A DNA stretch of 64,000 nucleotides from Cranoglanis bouderius. Lineage: Eukaryota; Chordata; Actinopteri; Siluriformes; Cranoglanididae. A program made the translations under genes and the position numbers. How positions within the stretch are numbered: position 1 is the first letter of the stretch; every line of letters starts with the position of its first letter. This document shows positions 11,940-23,785 of the stretch, one piece after another. The notes under the pieces are model-generated. The model did not search any database. It saw only the letters and a program-made list of their open reading frames with translations, and was not told the origin of the DNA. The DNA lies in contig CM042555.1 of assembly GCA_023630585.1 (NCBI GenBank), forward strand, positions 3,685,501-3,749,500, written 5' to 3'.

Positions 11940-12325
11940 AATAGTAAAGCCTATCGTGCACATTTTGTATAATTCGTCTCCCAATCGTCGGGAGATCGCA
12001 AGTTTGAATCCTGATGATGCCGCAGCCATCCATGGCCCAGAGCCAAGTAATTGGCTGTGCTTTCTGTATGGGAGGGGCATATTCACTCTCCCCTGTCAAT
12101 CACACCGACACCAGCCAATCATGGGTGCCTTTGAGCTCATGTATGAGGAAGAGGGCAGATAGCACTTTCCTCTGAGTATGCTGCGCTACCCTGTGAGCAG
12201 TAAGAGTTTAAAAAGATGTGGTAGCTGGCTTCATGTGTCTCAGAAGAAGCATGCATTAGCTTTCACCCACCCTGGTTGGGGAGAAGAACGGTTTGGGGGT
12301 GAACGAGAGATATCCTAATAGCTGT
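11940..12325 (+). mobile_element. tRNA-derived SINE, family 2
   Basis: A tRNA-like head with box B-like GCAAGTTTGAATCCTG (near 12000) is followed by gcagccatccatggcccaga, ggctgtgctttctgtatggg, ctctcccctgtcaatcac and gctcatgtatgaggaagagg. It then has gctgcgctaccctgtgagca and gctggcttcatgtgtctcag. It is unrelated in sequence to family 1. A partial inverted copy lies at about 18990-19115. I recognise the body as a repeat present in other ostariophysan fish but do not give it a name. Confidence 0.75.
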
Positions 12326-12329
12326 CAGG

Positions 12330-12545
12330 TGTAAGGTTTCGTAATGAGTTCAAGAGTGTAAAAAGCCAATATTTCAGAAAGAAAGTTGCCATTTTGAAGC
12401 TTTTTCATGGCAGCCATGACAAGGACACGTTCTGTGTTTGTTAGGAATGTCTCACTGAACATTTCTTTTGGAGTTCTTCAAACCTTCTTCCAATTACAGT
12501 CATCAATGTTATTTAAGAACAGGCACACATTTGGCAAACAACAGA
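12330..12545. other. Short unique stretch
   Basis: Unique sequence between the family 2 SINE and a microsatellite cluster, with no recognisable feature. Confidence 0.5.
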
Positions 12546-12671
12546 AATCTCTCTCTCTCTCTTTTTCTCTCTCTCTCTCTCTCTCTGTCTCTGTCATTTC
12601 AATAAGAAGAACAACAGAACAAGATGCCTTGCAACTCCCATCAGAATTTCAATGGAACCTGAGGTGACAGA

Positions 12672-12707
<36 letters not shown>

Positions 12708-12881
12708 CGGGAGGGAGGGAGAGACAGGTGGGAGAATACTGCAAACATATTGACAGACAGATACACACTCACAGATTCTGACAGACAAACAGACACATTC
12801 ACACTCTCTGATCCACTGACAGGTACACACACCCTGTGACATTCAGATAGACACACAAAAACAACATGCGTGTAGTCTTCA

Positions 12882-12916
<35 letters not shown>
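12546..12916. repeat. Cluster of (CT)n, (GA)n and (CA)n microsatellites
   Basis: (CT)n at 12548-12588, (GA)n at 12676-12706 and (CA)n at 12889-12916, with diverged CA-rich text between the last two. The CT and GA runs are inverted to each other about 90 bp apart and could pair. An A run follows at 13039-13066. Confidence 0.92.
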
Positions 12917-12923
<7 letters not shown>

Positions 12924-13079
12924 CAGTATTACATGGTGCAAGACAAAGAAGGCAGCAAAAAAAAGCACACCGGGGACCACACACACATTTCTCTGGCTTA
13001 CTCAATACCACAATATTAACACGAAGTAGGACGCGGGAAAAAAAAAAAAAAAAAAAAAAAAAAAAACATGAGAAAATAC

Positions 13080-14590
13080 ACAAATGACATTTCTTGCAAA
13101 TTAATGTTTTGTTGCAAAAATTTACGCAAATACAAAGTATAAAAAATAATATATTTTTTCTGGCATAATATAGCATTAAAATGTTTTTTTTTTACATTTT
13201 TTTTTATTACACACCAAAAACAGACATTTACATTTAAATCCTCCGAAACAAAAATTTTAAAATTTTATTTATTTTTTTAAAAAAAAAAAGCAAAAATTCA
13301 AGTAGCAACAACAACAAAAATTAAATAAAAATCTATAAAATAAAAATAAAAAATGAAGAAAAGAAATGAGTAAAACCTTGGTTTATTTGTTTCTTCTTAC
13401 ACACACATTTCTTTTTTTTATTTTCTCATATTTTTATTATATTCTGTTTAATGCTTTAACACAAAATGAATACCATTTAACTAAACCTCCATCTCCTCTG
13501 TGAGATCTGTTTTAACAGATCATCCGTCAACTAGGAAACCATAAAAATAACTGATGATAAATAGCCAGATATACATAGCTTATCATACTTTACTGCAAGA
13601 ACACATGAAGACAATTTGTTCTGTCCTGTAGTCAGTTAGACTCAGTGTCATGTCCAAGTTTCTAGCAAACGAGGTGTCGGTTGCAGAAAATCTCATTTGT
13701 TTGTTGCTGCAAAAAGAACAGTCACGTAGTAACATTACAGTATTGGCTTTATAGTTACTCTATAGTTCCTAATATAAACACCACAGTGATTATTTAACAC
13801 AACATAAGCTGGATATGATGTATGAAATCCAGACGAATTGCACAGGAGTAATAAACAAACTCTCCGAGATGTGATTTGAGGTCAGATTTGGGGTGGCAAG
13901 GCTTATTTCAAGAGTGGCAGCTACCACCCGAATGGACACGCCCATAATACTTTAAATTCTGTTCTGGTAGAAGATATTAATGCATAGCATCATACTTACA
14001 AATTCATTTTCTCATTAAAACAACAAAGCATATAACTGCCATGCTTACACACAATAATATTCTTAATTATAATTTAAGATATAATAAGATGATGGCGGAG
14101 GCATTGCCTAAAAAAAGACGCCTCAGCATGCTTCAGCTTGTAAAGCGACCAGGTATGTTCAACTCTAGAACTTGCAAAATGGATGAAGAACCTTATGTGG
14201 GTTAAATTCAAGTTTAAATTTAATTAATGTAATATTTACTCATAATTTAATCATAACTCGTTGTTTGTAGAGTTTCTGTCCATGTGCAATTATATTCAGA
14301 AGCTTTTGCTTTAACATTTTGTTGCTTTTGCTGATACAACGATAATATTTAGTGTAAATTTTACATTAATTCAAGCAATGGATAAGAAATTAGTATGATA
14401 AAGTAACTCATCTGAATCTTAGAAATGCCTTTAGATGCTTTTAGTCTTCGCCACCTAAATCTCTATTGTGTCTAAACCACACTGAGGCATTTGTTCCTGC
14501 ACTTGTAGAATTTTAAGCCGACATGACAAAGCGCTGTTGGTGGTCGCCACTAGAGGACGCTAAACTCAAGTTCAGTTTGTCCAGAAAACT
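13080..14590. other. AT-rich stretch without a recognised gene
   Basis: Long T- and A-rich runs to about 13470, then unique sequence. A short frame at 14092-14151 (MAEALPKKRRLSMLQLVKRP) ends at a GTATGT donor-like site. It has a basic nuclear-localisation-like word but no further support. Confidence 0.4.
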
Positions 14591-14591
<1 letters not shown>

Positions 14592-14681
<90 letters not shown>

Positions 14682-14747
14682 ATGTATGTATATGTGTATG
14701 TATGTGTATGTATGTATGTGTATGTATGTGTATGTATATGTGTGTGT

Positions 14748-14778
<31 letters not shown>
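14592..14778. repeat. Compound (CA)n(TA)n(TATG)n(TA)n microsatellite
   Basis: (CA)n at 14592-14641, (TA)n at 14642-14672, a TATG/TG mixture to 14750 and a second (TA)n at 14751-14778. The two TA blocks flank an imperfect tetranucleotide core. Confidence 0.96.
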
Positions 14779-15179
14779 GCAAGAAAGTGAGATAAACACT
14801 GCATCAGAGATGGGGTGGAGAAGAAGAAGAAAGAAAGAAAAAAAAACACACTGCTGCACTAAATAATTTGCCAAAATAGTACAACACAACAGGTTGTACT
14901 ATTCAGTACGATGGTATGTGGTTTGCGGGGTTTTTTATTTTATTTTTTATTATTATTTATTTATTTTTTTAAACCTGAGTTTATACTTGCAGATTGTCCT
15001 CAGTTTTTGAGCCAAAATGAATTATGCATCGTTTCTGTGTTAAAAAAAAATACAACCCTATTTTTCCTTTAGACAGCAAAGCTAAATAAAATAAATTATT
15101 TATTTCATTTAGTTTTTAAACAAGAATGTTTTAAAGAGTAAAGTTTTTTTAAAAGCTGACTACTTTTATAGCTTGTAAA

Positions 15180-15510
15180 AACCTTGTTCTATTATGTGTT
15201 ACATACTTTTATGAACATGCAATGCAATGTAAGAAAGCAAAGTTGTATAATATAATGCATTATAATTTAATATACTGCCTCAAAGTGTGTTACATTGCAT
15301 TACACACAACATTAGTGAAAAGTCATACAAGCATTCATTACAAAGTACTTATGAGCAAGGCATATACAGTCTTAAGCATGATACCGTATTATGTAGGCTA
15401 TATAACATGGAAACATGCATTTATACAGTAGTGTGTTATGAATTCAGGATTCATAGGAATGGTTACATGAATGGTACAAAACTCACAACACACTGTTACA
15501 TAGATGTTAT
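15180..15510. repeat. AT-rich interspersed repeat related to 45.9-46.6 kb
   Basis: It contains gttctattatgtgttacata and gttatgaattcaggattcat. Close versions occur at about 46230 and 46548. The sequence is rich in cataa/ttatg words. The class is unknown. Confidence 0.5.
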
Positions 15511-15640
15511 TATGTTTTTGCCTTCTGGTTTACGTGCACTGTACAGGCACAGTGTAGAGGAACGGCAGTCCGGAAACAGGGCCAATTTCAGCACAATTAC
15601 TCTTGTTGACCTCCCTTCCAGGGTGACTTCAAGTGCTTAC

Positions 15641-15642
<2 letters not shown>

Positions 15643-15711
<69 letters not shown>

Positions 15712-15762
15712 CTGAGGCTGGCATGGTACACATCAGTCCTGTGTGTTTGTGTGTGTGTGTGT
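15643..15762. repeat. (GT)n microsatellites
   Basis: (GT)33 at 15643-15709 and a shorter interrupted run at 15739-15762. Confidence 0.95.
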
Positions 15763-16132
15763 TTAAGTAGGAGGGCATTTACTGTAAGTGTTTCTCCATT
15801 ATTGAGCCAACCTTTAACTCCGCCCCCTCCAAAAATAGTCAGTTCTTAAGGAAAACAAGTGACTAAACTATTCATTCAATACAAAAAAAAAAAAAAAGAT
15901 AAATAAAAATAAAATAAATGTATGTTTCTCACTAAATTTTAGATTTAGAGTATACTTGTTCTTTTAAAAAGTTTTTAATTAATTATTTTATTTTATTTCT
16001 CCATCTCTCACACATCATTTTTTTTTTTTTTTAACATATAGCATTATTAATTCACAAAACACTCAGTGACCAATGATCTTTTCTGCTACATTTGTATATC
16101 TGGGTTTGTATCCTTTTTTCTTTTTTCCTTTT

Positions 16133-16335
16133 ACATTACATACACCAATATGACTACACTTTATCCATTTTAGGGGTTAATGGCATGAGTGACACCACAT
16201 GATGTAAAACAAAATGACAAAAAACTGATTAATAACTTCTATGTCTTGTAATAACATTACATACTCGACATTACATACACTTTATCCATTTTGGGGTTTA
16301 ATTGCATGCTGAGTGACACCACATGATGTAAAAGC
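16133..16335. repeat. Direct duplication of about 55-75 bp
   Basis: The phrases actttatccattttaggggt and gagtgacaccacatgatgta at 16158-16209 recur at 16278-16332 (actttatccattttggggtt, gagtgacaccacatgatgta), about 120 bp apart. An adjacent attacataca phrase is shared as well. Confidence 0.8.
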
Positions 16336-16606
16336 ATAAGTTCTTCCTTTTAATTGCAAAGCCAAAACTTGTGATTTGGACAGAATAGAAATACTTCTAT
16401 TTGTTTTGTGAATATGTTTGGCACCAAATTCATGAAATAAACCCATATTATTATATCCAACCATGGCAGGTATTTAATACCAACTGTATATAATAATGTT
16501 GTGTTATGAATGATTTACTCCTGAACGTGTGGTCTGAATCGGACATTGTGGTTCAGCTCGCACTCTACATTCCGTTCTGCATTGTGAGGCTTTAAAAAGC
16601 CATGGT

Positions 16607-16608
<2 letters not shown>

Positions 16609-16675
<67 letters not shown>
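16609..16675. repeat. (CT)33 microsatellite
   Basis: Perfect TC run. A diverged (CA)n region follows at 16792-16840. Confidence 0.97.
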
Positions 16676-16680
<5 letters not shown>

Positions 16681-17162
16681 CAAAGCTGTGCTAATGATTC
16701 TCCGTGGCCATGGTCGGGCTTGAGGGCTCTTCAAACTCAAGAACAGGAAACATGCAGGGCACCATGGGGTTCCCACAGGTATGAGGAACACACACATACA
16801 CACACACTCTCTCACACACACACACACTCACACACACACACTTAAACACGAGTGGTACAGGGAGCAGAAGAATTTCACAAAGATACATAAGATTCTTAAC
16901 AAAAGATTATAACCAAACCACTCCTCCTAATGCACCTCCTACATGTTCACCTATTTTTCTGGTTAATGCACAGATTTTCTTTGCAGGAGATCTCGTTGAG
17001 TTCTCAAATAAAATTCACTCAATGACTTTTCTGTGTCTGCAAAGTAGACCGGAATTGTTACCTTTTTTAAAAACCAATTTTCACATACGGTAGGAAGACC
17101 CACAGGCTTGACGAGCATTACACGTAAAACAGTTCTTCAGACAAACAGTCCTGATCCTCTTA

Positions 17163-17378
17163 AAGCTGAGGTCAGTGATTTTTAAGTCCAAATTAAAACG
17201 TAACATCCGGTGAAGTTCTCCTCACATTCCCAGCAGCTTCAATAAAATATCTGCTAAAAGGAGAAACTCTGGTCTCGGTGGCGCCTTTGGAGGCAAAACA
17301 TGATGTGGACCACAAACATCCAACCAATCAGAACAAAGAGGAGTCCCCTGTCATTTCGGTGGTGGTCATTTCAAAGGA
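17163..17378. mobile_element. Unclassified fish interspersed repeat next to the Tc1 fragments
   Basis: The segment begins gctgaggtcagtgattttt and includes caaaacatgatgtggacca and ccaatcagaacaaagaggag. I recall phrases like these as a recurrent fish repeat, possibly a non-autonomous DNA transposon. No terminal inverted repeat could be set because the downstream side is occupied by Tc1 fragments. The class is uncertain. Confidence 0.4.
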
Positions 17379-17379
17379 A

Positions 17380-17555
17380 AGTATCTCGGAACTCACAACG
17401 TGTCGAACCTTGAGGCGGACAGGAGCCTACGGTGGCCGAAGACCACAATGGGTTCCACTCCTGTCAGCCAAGAACGGGAATCTGAGCCTACAGTGGGCAC
17501 AGGATCACCGAAACTGGACAGTTGAAGATTGGAAAAAGTGCACTGACATTTTTGA
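17380..17555 (+). pseudogene. Tc1-like transposase fragment, plus-strand arm of an inverted pair
   Basis: The plus strand reads ESISELTTCRTLRRTGAYGG, then VPLLSAKNGNLSLQWAQDHR and NWTVEDWKK. This is the region between the second DNA-binding helix and the first catalytic Asp of the Tc1 family also seen at 5.3-5.9 kb. It breaks off before the SDES motif. Together with the minus-strand fragment immediately downstream it forms an imperfect inverted repeat. Confidence 0.75.
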
Positions 17556-17599
17556 ATAAAATGTCCGGTTCCTGTCCGGTTTCTGTGAGTCAGTGTCCA

Positions 17600-17810
17600 C
17601 TGTAGAGTCAGATTCCCGTTTTTGGCTGACAGGAGTGGAACCCGATGCCGTTGTATGCCATTCGCCTCAAGGTTTGACGTGTTGTGCGTTCTGAGATGCT
17701 TTTCTGCTCACCGCGGTTGTAAAGAGTGGTTCTTTCAGTTACTGTAGCCTTCCTGTCAAGTCGAATCAGTCTGTCCATTCTCCCCTGACCTACATCATCT
17801 CGCCACTGTA
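17600..17810 (-). pseudogene. Tc1-like transposase fragment, minus-strand arm of an inverted pair
   Basis: Read on the minus strand this gives GRMDRLIRLDRKATVTERTT, then QKSISERTTRQTLRRMAYNG and a damaged LLSAKN segment. It covers the same transposase region as the fragment 17380-17555, plus sequence further toward the N-terminus, in the opposite orientation. The overlapping parts could fold into a hairpin. Confidence 0.75.
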
Positions 17811-18229
17811 AATAAAAAGTTCCTCATTCTGTTCGTATAAAAGACCCGACATTCTTTTGTAGATTCACTGAGCTCCTTCATATGATCAGAATATTTTAAT
17901 AAATTTTGAAAAAATATTTACTTGTCCTTAGTTGTTATGGATCAGTAATAATGTCACTCCAGTTTCCCCTCTCTTTATAGACGGAGTGAGTGAAAGGACT
18001 AGACGGACGTCATTGTGTCTAATAGTAGCTTGTTGTCGTGTAGATGTGTTAATCACTCTATTAATTGACCGAGGTCTGCCGGCACGTGCCGTCGCAAAGA
18101 CTTCTGGGAGTCGCTGTCCGACGCTACTATTCAGGAGATGAGAACGGGTATATGACCGATGTCACTTTATTAGCATTGATTTTATTTTATGCATTACATT
18201 TCAGCCAGTGCTATTGATTTGTGCCACAC

Positions 18230-18490
18230 ATATTAAGCTGCTTCTAAAGTTTTAATGCATTATCCTTTTTTACTCGGACGCTGGATTTTGCTCCGTATTA
18301 CTCGTGAAAGGCATTTCCACAAACAGCTGGCGCCCTTGCGTTAAATGTAATCTACGCTGCTCTTGTTAACACAAATTGATTTTTGTGTGGTGATTTTATG
18401 TCGCCCATTAGAGGACTTTTATTGTGAGACTTATGGACAGTGGGAGAAAGCGGATTTAGGTAATTGCAGGCCACATTTTTCTGCATAGGA
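18230..18490. promoter_or_regulatory. Candidate conserved non-coding element
   Basis: Repeat-free, mixed-composition sequence with cagctggcgcc, cccattagaggacttttatt and ggtaattgcaggccacattt between repeat-rich flanks. The call is inference from sequence texture only. Confidence 0.25.
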
Positions 18491-18989
18491 CAAGTATAAG
18501 TAGCGAGTAAAAACAAGATGAGTAAAAAAAAATAATATAGATAAAATGTAATGTATTTCTATTTCCAAGGTCAGTTTATGTGATAAACAGTTCACATTAT
18601 TTGTATTTGTATAGCACTTACAACAGCAGCAGTTTAATACACAAAGAAATGAATAAGGATAAGAAAAATGAGGTAATCCACAAAACTTTTACACACAAAC
18701 CTTAATTGTTTATGCATTCTTTCATTTCCTATATATTTTACTTCACCCTATGTTAAAAATGAACCGATCTCTTAATTTAAGAAGGCAACAAATGAACGCA
18801 AATAAAGAAGAATACCGGACAGTCTACCGGATCCGTATAAATATCGCTTTCTCGTTTACACGCTGCTTTATTGGAGTCCACATCCCACATGTCTTTAGTA
18901 AAATAATTGAAGATTTAGATTTATATCAAAATGTATGATGCAAAAATATTGGAAGAAATTGGAGAGGAAAAAAAGAATAGCACCAGCTA

Positions 18990-19115
18990 TGTCTCCCCTT
19001 TCACAGGGCAGTGTAACACACTCGGAGCACTGTCCGCCATCTTCCAAATACATGAGTTCACAGACATCGACGATTGGTTAGTGGCACTGTGACTGACAGG
19101 GGAGATTGAACATGC
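18990..19115 (-). mobile_element. tRNA-derived SINE, family 2, partial inverted copy
   Basis: The minus strand reads ttcaatctcccctgtcagtc, then aaccaatcgtcgatgtctgt, gaactcatgtatttggaaga and gtgttacactgccctgtgaa. This is the central part of the 11.94 kb SINE in the same order. The tRNA head is missing. Confidence 0.72.
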
Positions 19116-19129
19116 CCCAGTTACAGTTG

Positions 19130-19205
19130 GAACTACTGTCAGGGCTGCTGTTATAGAAAATTAATCAACACTTTCTGATTGAAAAGAGCAGTGGTATTGT
19201 GAATC
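19130..19205 (+). repeat. PAL interspersed repeat, far-end fragment
   Basis: It contains gttggaactactgtcagggc, tgctgttatagaaaattaat and caacactttctgattgaaaa, matching the far ends of copies D and E. No other part of the family is nearby. Confidence 0.6.
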
Positions 19206-19498
19206 CGCCAGATTTGCGTTCAGAATATCTTGTAGTGAAGCTGTTTATCTCTATTCACACGCTCTTGGTCTGTGTGTGTGTGCGTCTGCGCGTGGTGACT
19301 CATGGAAAGACAGCTGACAGATACCGCCATGGTCCGTAAGTCACCTGACACCTGTCAATAGAGGGGGTGGATCCGAGCCTACCGAGATCTCACTCTCTCT
19401 TTCTCTTTCTCTTTCTGTCTTTCCAATAACCGCTCACACCCCATGGTCCAGCTGCTGTCCTCAAACCTCCCACTTCGATGGGTGTCTATATATATGTG

Positions 19499-19499
19499 A

Positions 19500-19532
<33 letters not shown>

Positions 19533-19933
19533 CGGCAAAACACCCACCACCTCAACCCCTCCCCCCCGAACCATCACGCCTCACTGGCTCCTAATACAGC
19601 CGCATTTCCTCGAACGGTGCTAGAATGAAAAGATACAATTTCAGCCAGCGAGGACATCGGGAGAGCACGGGACAAAAGAGACAAGATACTGCAATTTAGG
19701 GGTCACTGGCATTCTCCTCTCCGTAATTACTACACTTCCCTTAATGCTACATCTACTAATACACCTCCTAGACACGCAGCTAAAGCCAACGTGAGAACAA
19801 GTCAGCTATATTGTGCAATCGGACAGGCCCTATTTTCTAGAGTGTGGCCGATCTATAGGAAAGGCTGATGACTCAGGGACACGGAGACATCGCATGACCT
19901 ATATAGTCTATGAGCTGTGTGTGAGTGTGTGTA

Positions 19934-19974
<41 letters not shown>

Positions 19975-20199
19975 AAGCGGACAAACTTATCCTGACATGT
20001 CCATCCTGGTGATTGTCTATGGATGAGCGAAACGGCCAAAATGAAATTGACATTCTCAATTCTCCAGGCCGAGCTGCTGGCCTATGAATACGTCAGGGGC
20101 ATTTTGAAAGGGCATATGTCATTGTCTGGAGTGAGCCAAATTGAGGAAAATGAATGGCAAAGAATGTGTGAGAGAGAGAGAGAGAGAGAGAGATTGAGA

Positions 20200-20230
<31 letters not shown>

Positions 20231-20231
20231 T
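19499..20231. repeat. Group of (GT)n and (GA)n microsatellites
   Basis: (GT)n at 19499-19530, (GA)n at 19940-19970 and (GA)n runs at 20169-20192 and 20208-20230. The sequence between them is unique with no recognisable feature. Confidence 0.93.
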
Positions 20232-20788
20232 CCAGTCCTGTTGACTCTTCGGCCACGCAAATGAAAATCGCCTCTCTGTCTGCGAGAGCACCTGAACCTC
20301 GAGATGATTGACTAGACAAAGCTCTTTCCCGTCAACGGACAACGGACTAGAGGTCAATCAGACTTTCTATGCTAGTTGAAATAATCTGTTCAAGAAAATT
20401 TAAACATTAGGTGCGAGCGGGCCAGATGATTCCACGATTAAGGTGTGATCTGTGTCCAACTGATATTACATTTACAAATATGTAAAGTAAAGTAAATATA
20501 AAAGACAAATTTTTCAAGTAAAGCGTCCTTCACAACAACCTACGTGCATGTTTCAGGTCTTAAAACATTAACAAATCCAACAACATTTTTTGCCCATCTC
20601 AGTCCACTATAACTACACTTTACCTTGAAATGTAATTGTTACAGTCCATATAATCATTTAACATCTCATTTTCCATGAGTCATCCATTATAGGTTATGAA
20701 CAAGATACATTTTATTTTAGCCCCAAAACATTCACTCAACCCTGTTACCTGAACACATCCACCACTGTGAAATATAGTATATAAACTA

Positions 20789-20950
20789 CAGGGTGTCCCA
20801 AAAGTCTCCATACCTAGGGGACTCTGTTTGCCAGTGGATGTTCGTGGACGTCCACTTCTTCTCGGTTGGTCTGCAACACTTCCAGTCTTTTTGAATTTGT
20901 CAATAAGTTTGGCAACAGTGTCATATGTGATGTGCTCGCCATAGAAAATA
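20789..20950 (-). mobile_element. Mariner-like relic: terminal repeat plus helix-turn-helix fragment
   Basis: The end acagggtgtcccaaaagtct (near 20790) is a mariner-type terminal sequence. Directly beside it the minus strand encodes YDTVAKLIDKFKKTGSVADQ followed by PRRSGRPRTST, the second helix-turn-helix and linker typical of mariner-like transposases. The catalytic domain and the other end were not found, so most of the element is deleted. Confidence 0.6.
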
Positions 20951-21519
20951 TATAGAAATTTATGTTCAAAAAGAAGATGTCTAAATTTCTGAAGATCATG
21001 AGAAGAAGAAAAACATTCTTTTTTCTTTATTTCCAGAGTTATGTTGTTAACGGATCAGGTCACTTTGAAAGTACCAACCCTGCTACACCAAAAACTATAG
21101 ACTGAAAGTAAATTATCAATTAAAAAATATTTTTATAGAGATCCAATACAAATAAATCCAAAATAAATATATATATATAGTAATATATAAAGTAAAATTT
21201 TACAAGGATACAAGGACAAAATGACACCCTAATTGTGGAATCATTCAATGCAATTTATGATTAATTGATTTTCAATTTCAAAAGCAATGTCTGTGTAAAT
21301 TATAAACGATTCGATTAATTTCAGTTCAATACACTAATTGATTGGATTTAGTGATTCAAGCTTTAGAAATATAATTCATTATAACCATTCAATTTCTCAG
21401 GTATATTTAGTCATTATTGATGTCATTCCACATGAATACAACCTTCAGCTCCTTTTCATTAATCCTTTGGCATTAGTTTGGTCATCTGTTGTTCCAAAAA
21501 AATGTTTAAGAATTTGACC

Positions 21520-21523
<4 letters not shown>

Positions 21524-21581
<58 letters not shown>
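21524..21581. repeat. (ATT)n microsatellite
   Basis: Perfect trinucleotide run after a short T tract. The flanks 20950-22076 are AT-rich with nothing else recognised. Confidence 0.96.
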
Positions 21582-21582
<1 letters not shown>

Positions 21583-22075
21583 TTTACGCCTAGTGCAAAT
21601 GTGTTTTAGTGTTTGTACAGTAAAGCCGAGTAGATGCTGTTTGTTTCCCCCCTCATAAAGTATACGTAGAAATCAGGGTGCTTTAAACACCGGACAATTC
21701 TCGCTAGCATATGCACAATGTGAAGTGTGTTGGGGGTGAAATCAGCAGTTAGACCAGCAGTTAGATAAATAAGTTTATAGCATTAATCTTTCCTCACATT
21801 TTGATCTTTTCAAAAAGTTTGTCTTATCTTAAGAGCATTATTGTTAGAATAATGGTTGTAGTTTTGAATATGTTACATAGAACATTTGACATTTAAAGCA
21901 TCTGCCCGAAAAACTACCCTTAGACTTCCATTATATGTTAATTTATCATTTATAATATAAGAAATACATAATATAAATAAATTTGGTTCATGTAGAAGGA
22001 GTGGATTAGGTTAAAAACACTGGTGTATTTCTTTAACGTTACCTTTAATAATTCATTCTAGGCCTATATTGAAGC

Positions 22076-22076
<1 letters not shown>

Positions 22077-22145
<69 letters not shown>

Positions 22146-22257
22146 TATAATAAAATAACAAGAAAACTCTGAAAACCCTTCCCAGAATTCCACAAGGACA
22201 ATAATCTCTGGATCGGTTAAAAGAGCACCTTTTATGGAGGAAAATTCTCTAATAGTG

Positions 22258-22290
<33 letters not shown>
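22077..22290. repeat. (ATT)n and (CA)n microsatellites
   Basis: (ATT)n at 22077-22145 and a GCGC-started (CA)n at 22258-22290. Confidence 0.96.
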
Positions 22291-22909
22291 CATATGCATA
22301 CACACCAGAGCAAGCACTTAAGAAAACTTTGAAGATGAATCAATTTCTGTATTATAGGGAGTCCAAGAAGCTTTGCCAGGAATCGAACCGATCCGTCTGC
22401 ACTTCATAGCAGTCAGGTGGCATTGATGTCCTGATTGATCATGGGATAGAAGCGACTGGAAAGAAGAAAAGGATTACGCTTGTCAAATGCAGTCGATACA
22501 GAGGGCTGGATGCTCAAATGTTTGCTGTTAATCTCAAATAGTGTCTGCAAATGCTGAAACCGACAAAAAAAAAAAAAAGCAAAAAAAAAAAGATGGAAGA
22601 GTGCAGGAAGGTGTTATGGGTAGCAATCTCTTTTCTGCCTCCCATCTCTGAAACTGACAGGATGGATTCGGGGTTGATTGGAGGGGTAAAGGCTTAGAAA
22701 CACTTTCAGTATCGAGCCTTTTGTGTCTCAGCCCATAGAGACTTGTATATTGACACTTGGGCTTGAAGGCCATGCTTCATAAAAAGCAAAATGTATTACG
22801 CAAGAAATATAATACATATAAAAGATGATGATTAATTTTGATGAAATTTAAGGATGCTCCACAAATAGCAATGATAAAAATGTAATACAATCAACAAAAG
22901 ACAAACGTG

Positions 22910-23688
22910 CAGTCAATTCCAGTTAATGGCATCCAATTAAGAGAATGAAACAATAAAATAAACAAACATAATAATAATAATTATTCACCCATCAAGTGAC
23001 ATTTTTAACTTTTAAGTTTTACACAGTATTTTGTAAACACAGGTTTTCTTAAGAGATGCAATTTTCTATGCATAATTATTGGCACCCACACAATTAATTT
23101 TTGGTGAAGCCTCCCCTGGAAGCACAAACTTATACTGTTTATGGGACCACTAAGCTCATGTGTCTTCCGCCTGTTCTTAAAAACGTTTTAATAAAAAATA
23201 AAAAAAAACTGTTCTTATGACCCTGACTGAGCAAAGTGCCATTTAAAAAAATTCGATTATGTGTAACTGCTTATTTATTTTTTTATTTTATATCAATTAC
23301 CTGACTTAAGCAGGTTGAAAAGCACCTGTCTCGTTTGGATTTCCACATGGTGATCGATGACGAAGGGAATTTACATACAGTATGTACAACATCAGATATT
23401 GCAAATATCTAAAGCAATTAAAAATAATATTAGAATAGTAAATGGTTTTTCAAAGAAGACATTTCATCCATCACTATGGTGGAAACCAAAGAGCTTTACA
23501 CATTAATAATATCTTAATTTTAAATAATCTTTAGGGGTGCCAATAATTTCTGAGAGAAATACTTTTTCGTTTAACGACCCTTTTGAATCCTTTTTTAAAT
23601 CAGGAAAGGTAATTTGTCCCTCTGTTTGTGCATTTGGAAATTTTATGTTCATTTCTTTAAAGGGTGCCAGTAATTTTGGAACTGACTG
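22910..23688. mobile_element. Decayed Tc1/mariner-type non-autonomous element
   Basis: The left end starts cagtcaattccagttaatgg. The right end inverted starts cagtcagttccaaaattact and is followed by TA on the outer side. Internal phrases such as attattggcacccacaca and ggggtgccaataatttctga resemble inverted-repeat text of Tc1 elements. The left flank has lost the TA. No reading frame is preserved. Confidence 0.6.
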
Positions 23689-23785
23689 TAAGAGTTGATT
23701 TTAACTTCTATAATATTATGAAAGCTTCTGAAAGTTGGTTTTGTTAGTGAATACTATGGTTGAGACACAATGTTCTTTACATACA

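Noticed and set aside
14092..14151. Short frame with a PKKRR nuclear-localisation-like word followed by a GTATGT donor-like site
   Set aside because: Only about 20 codons and no downstream exon. It could be part of an unrecognised repeat.
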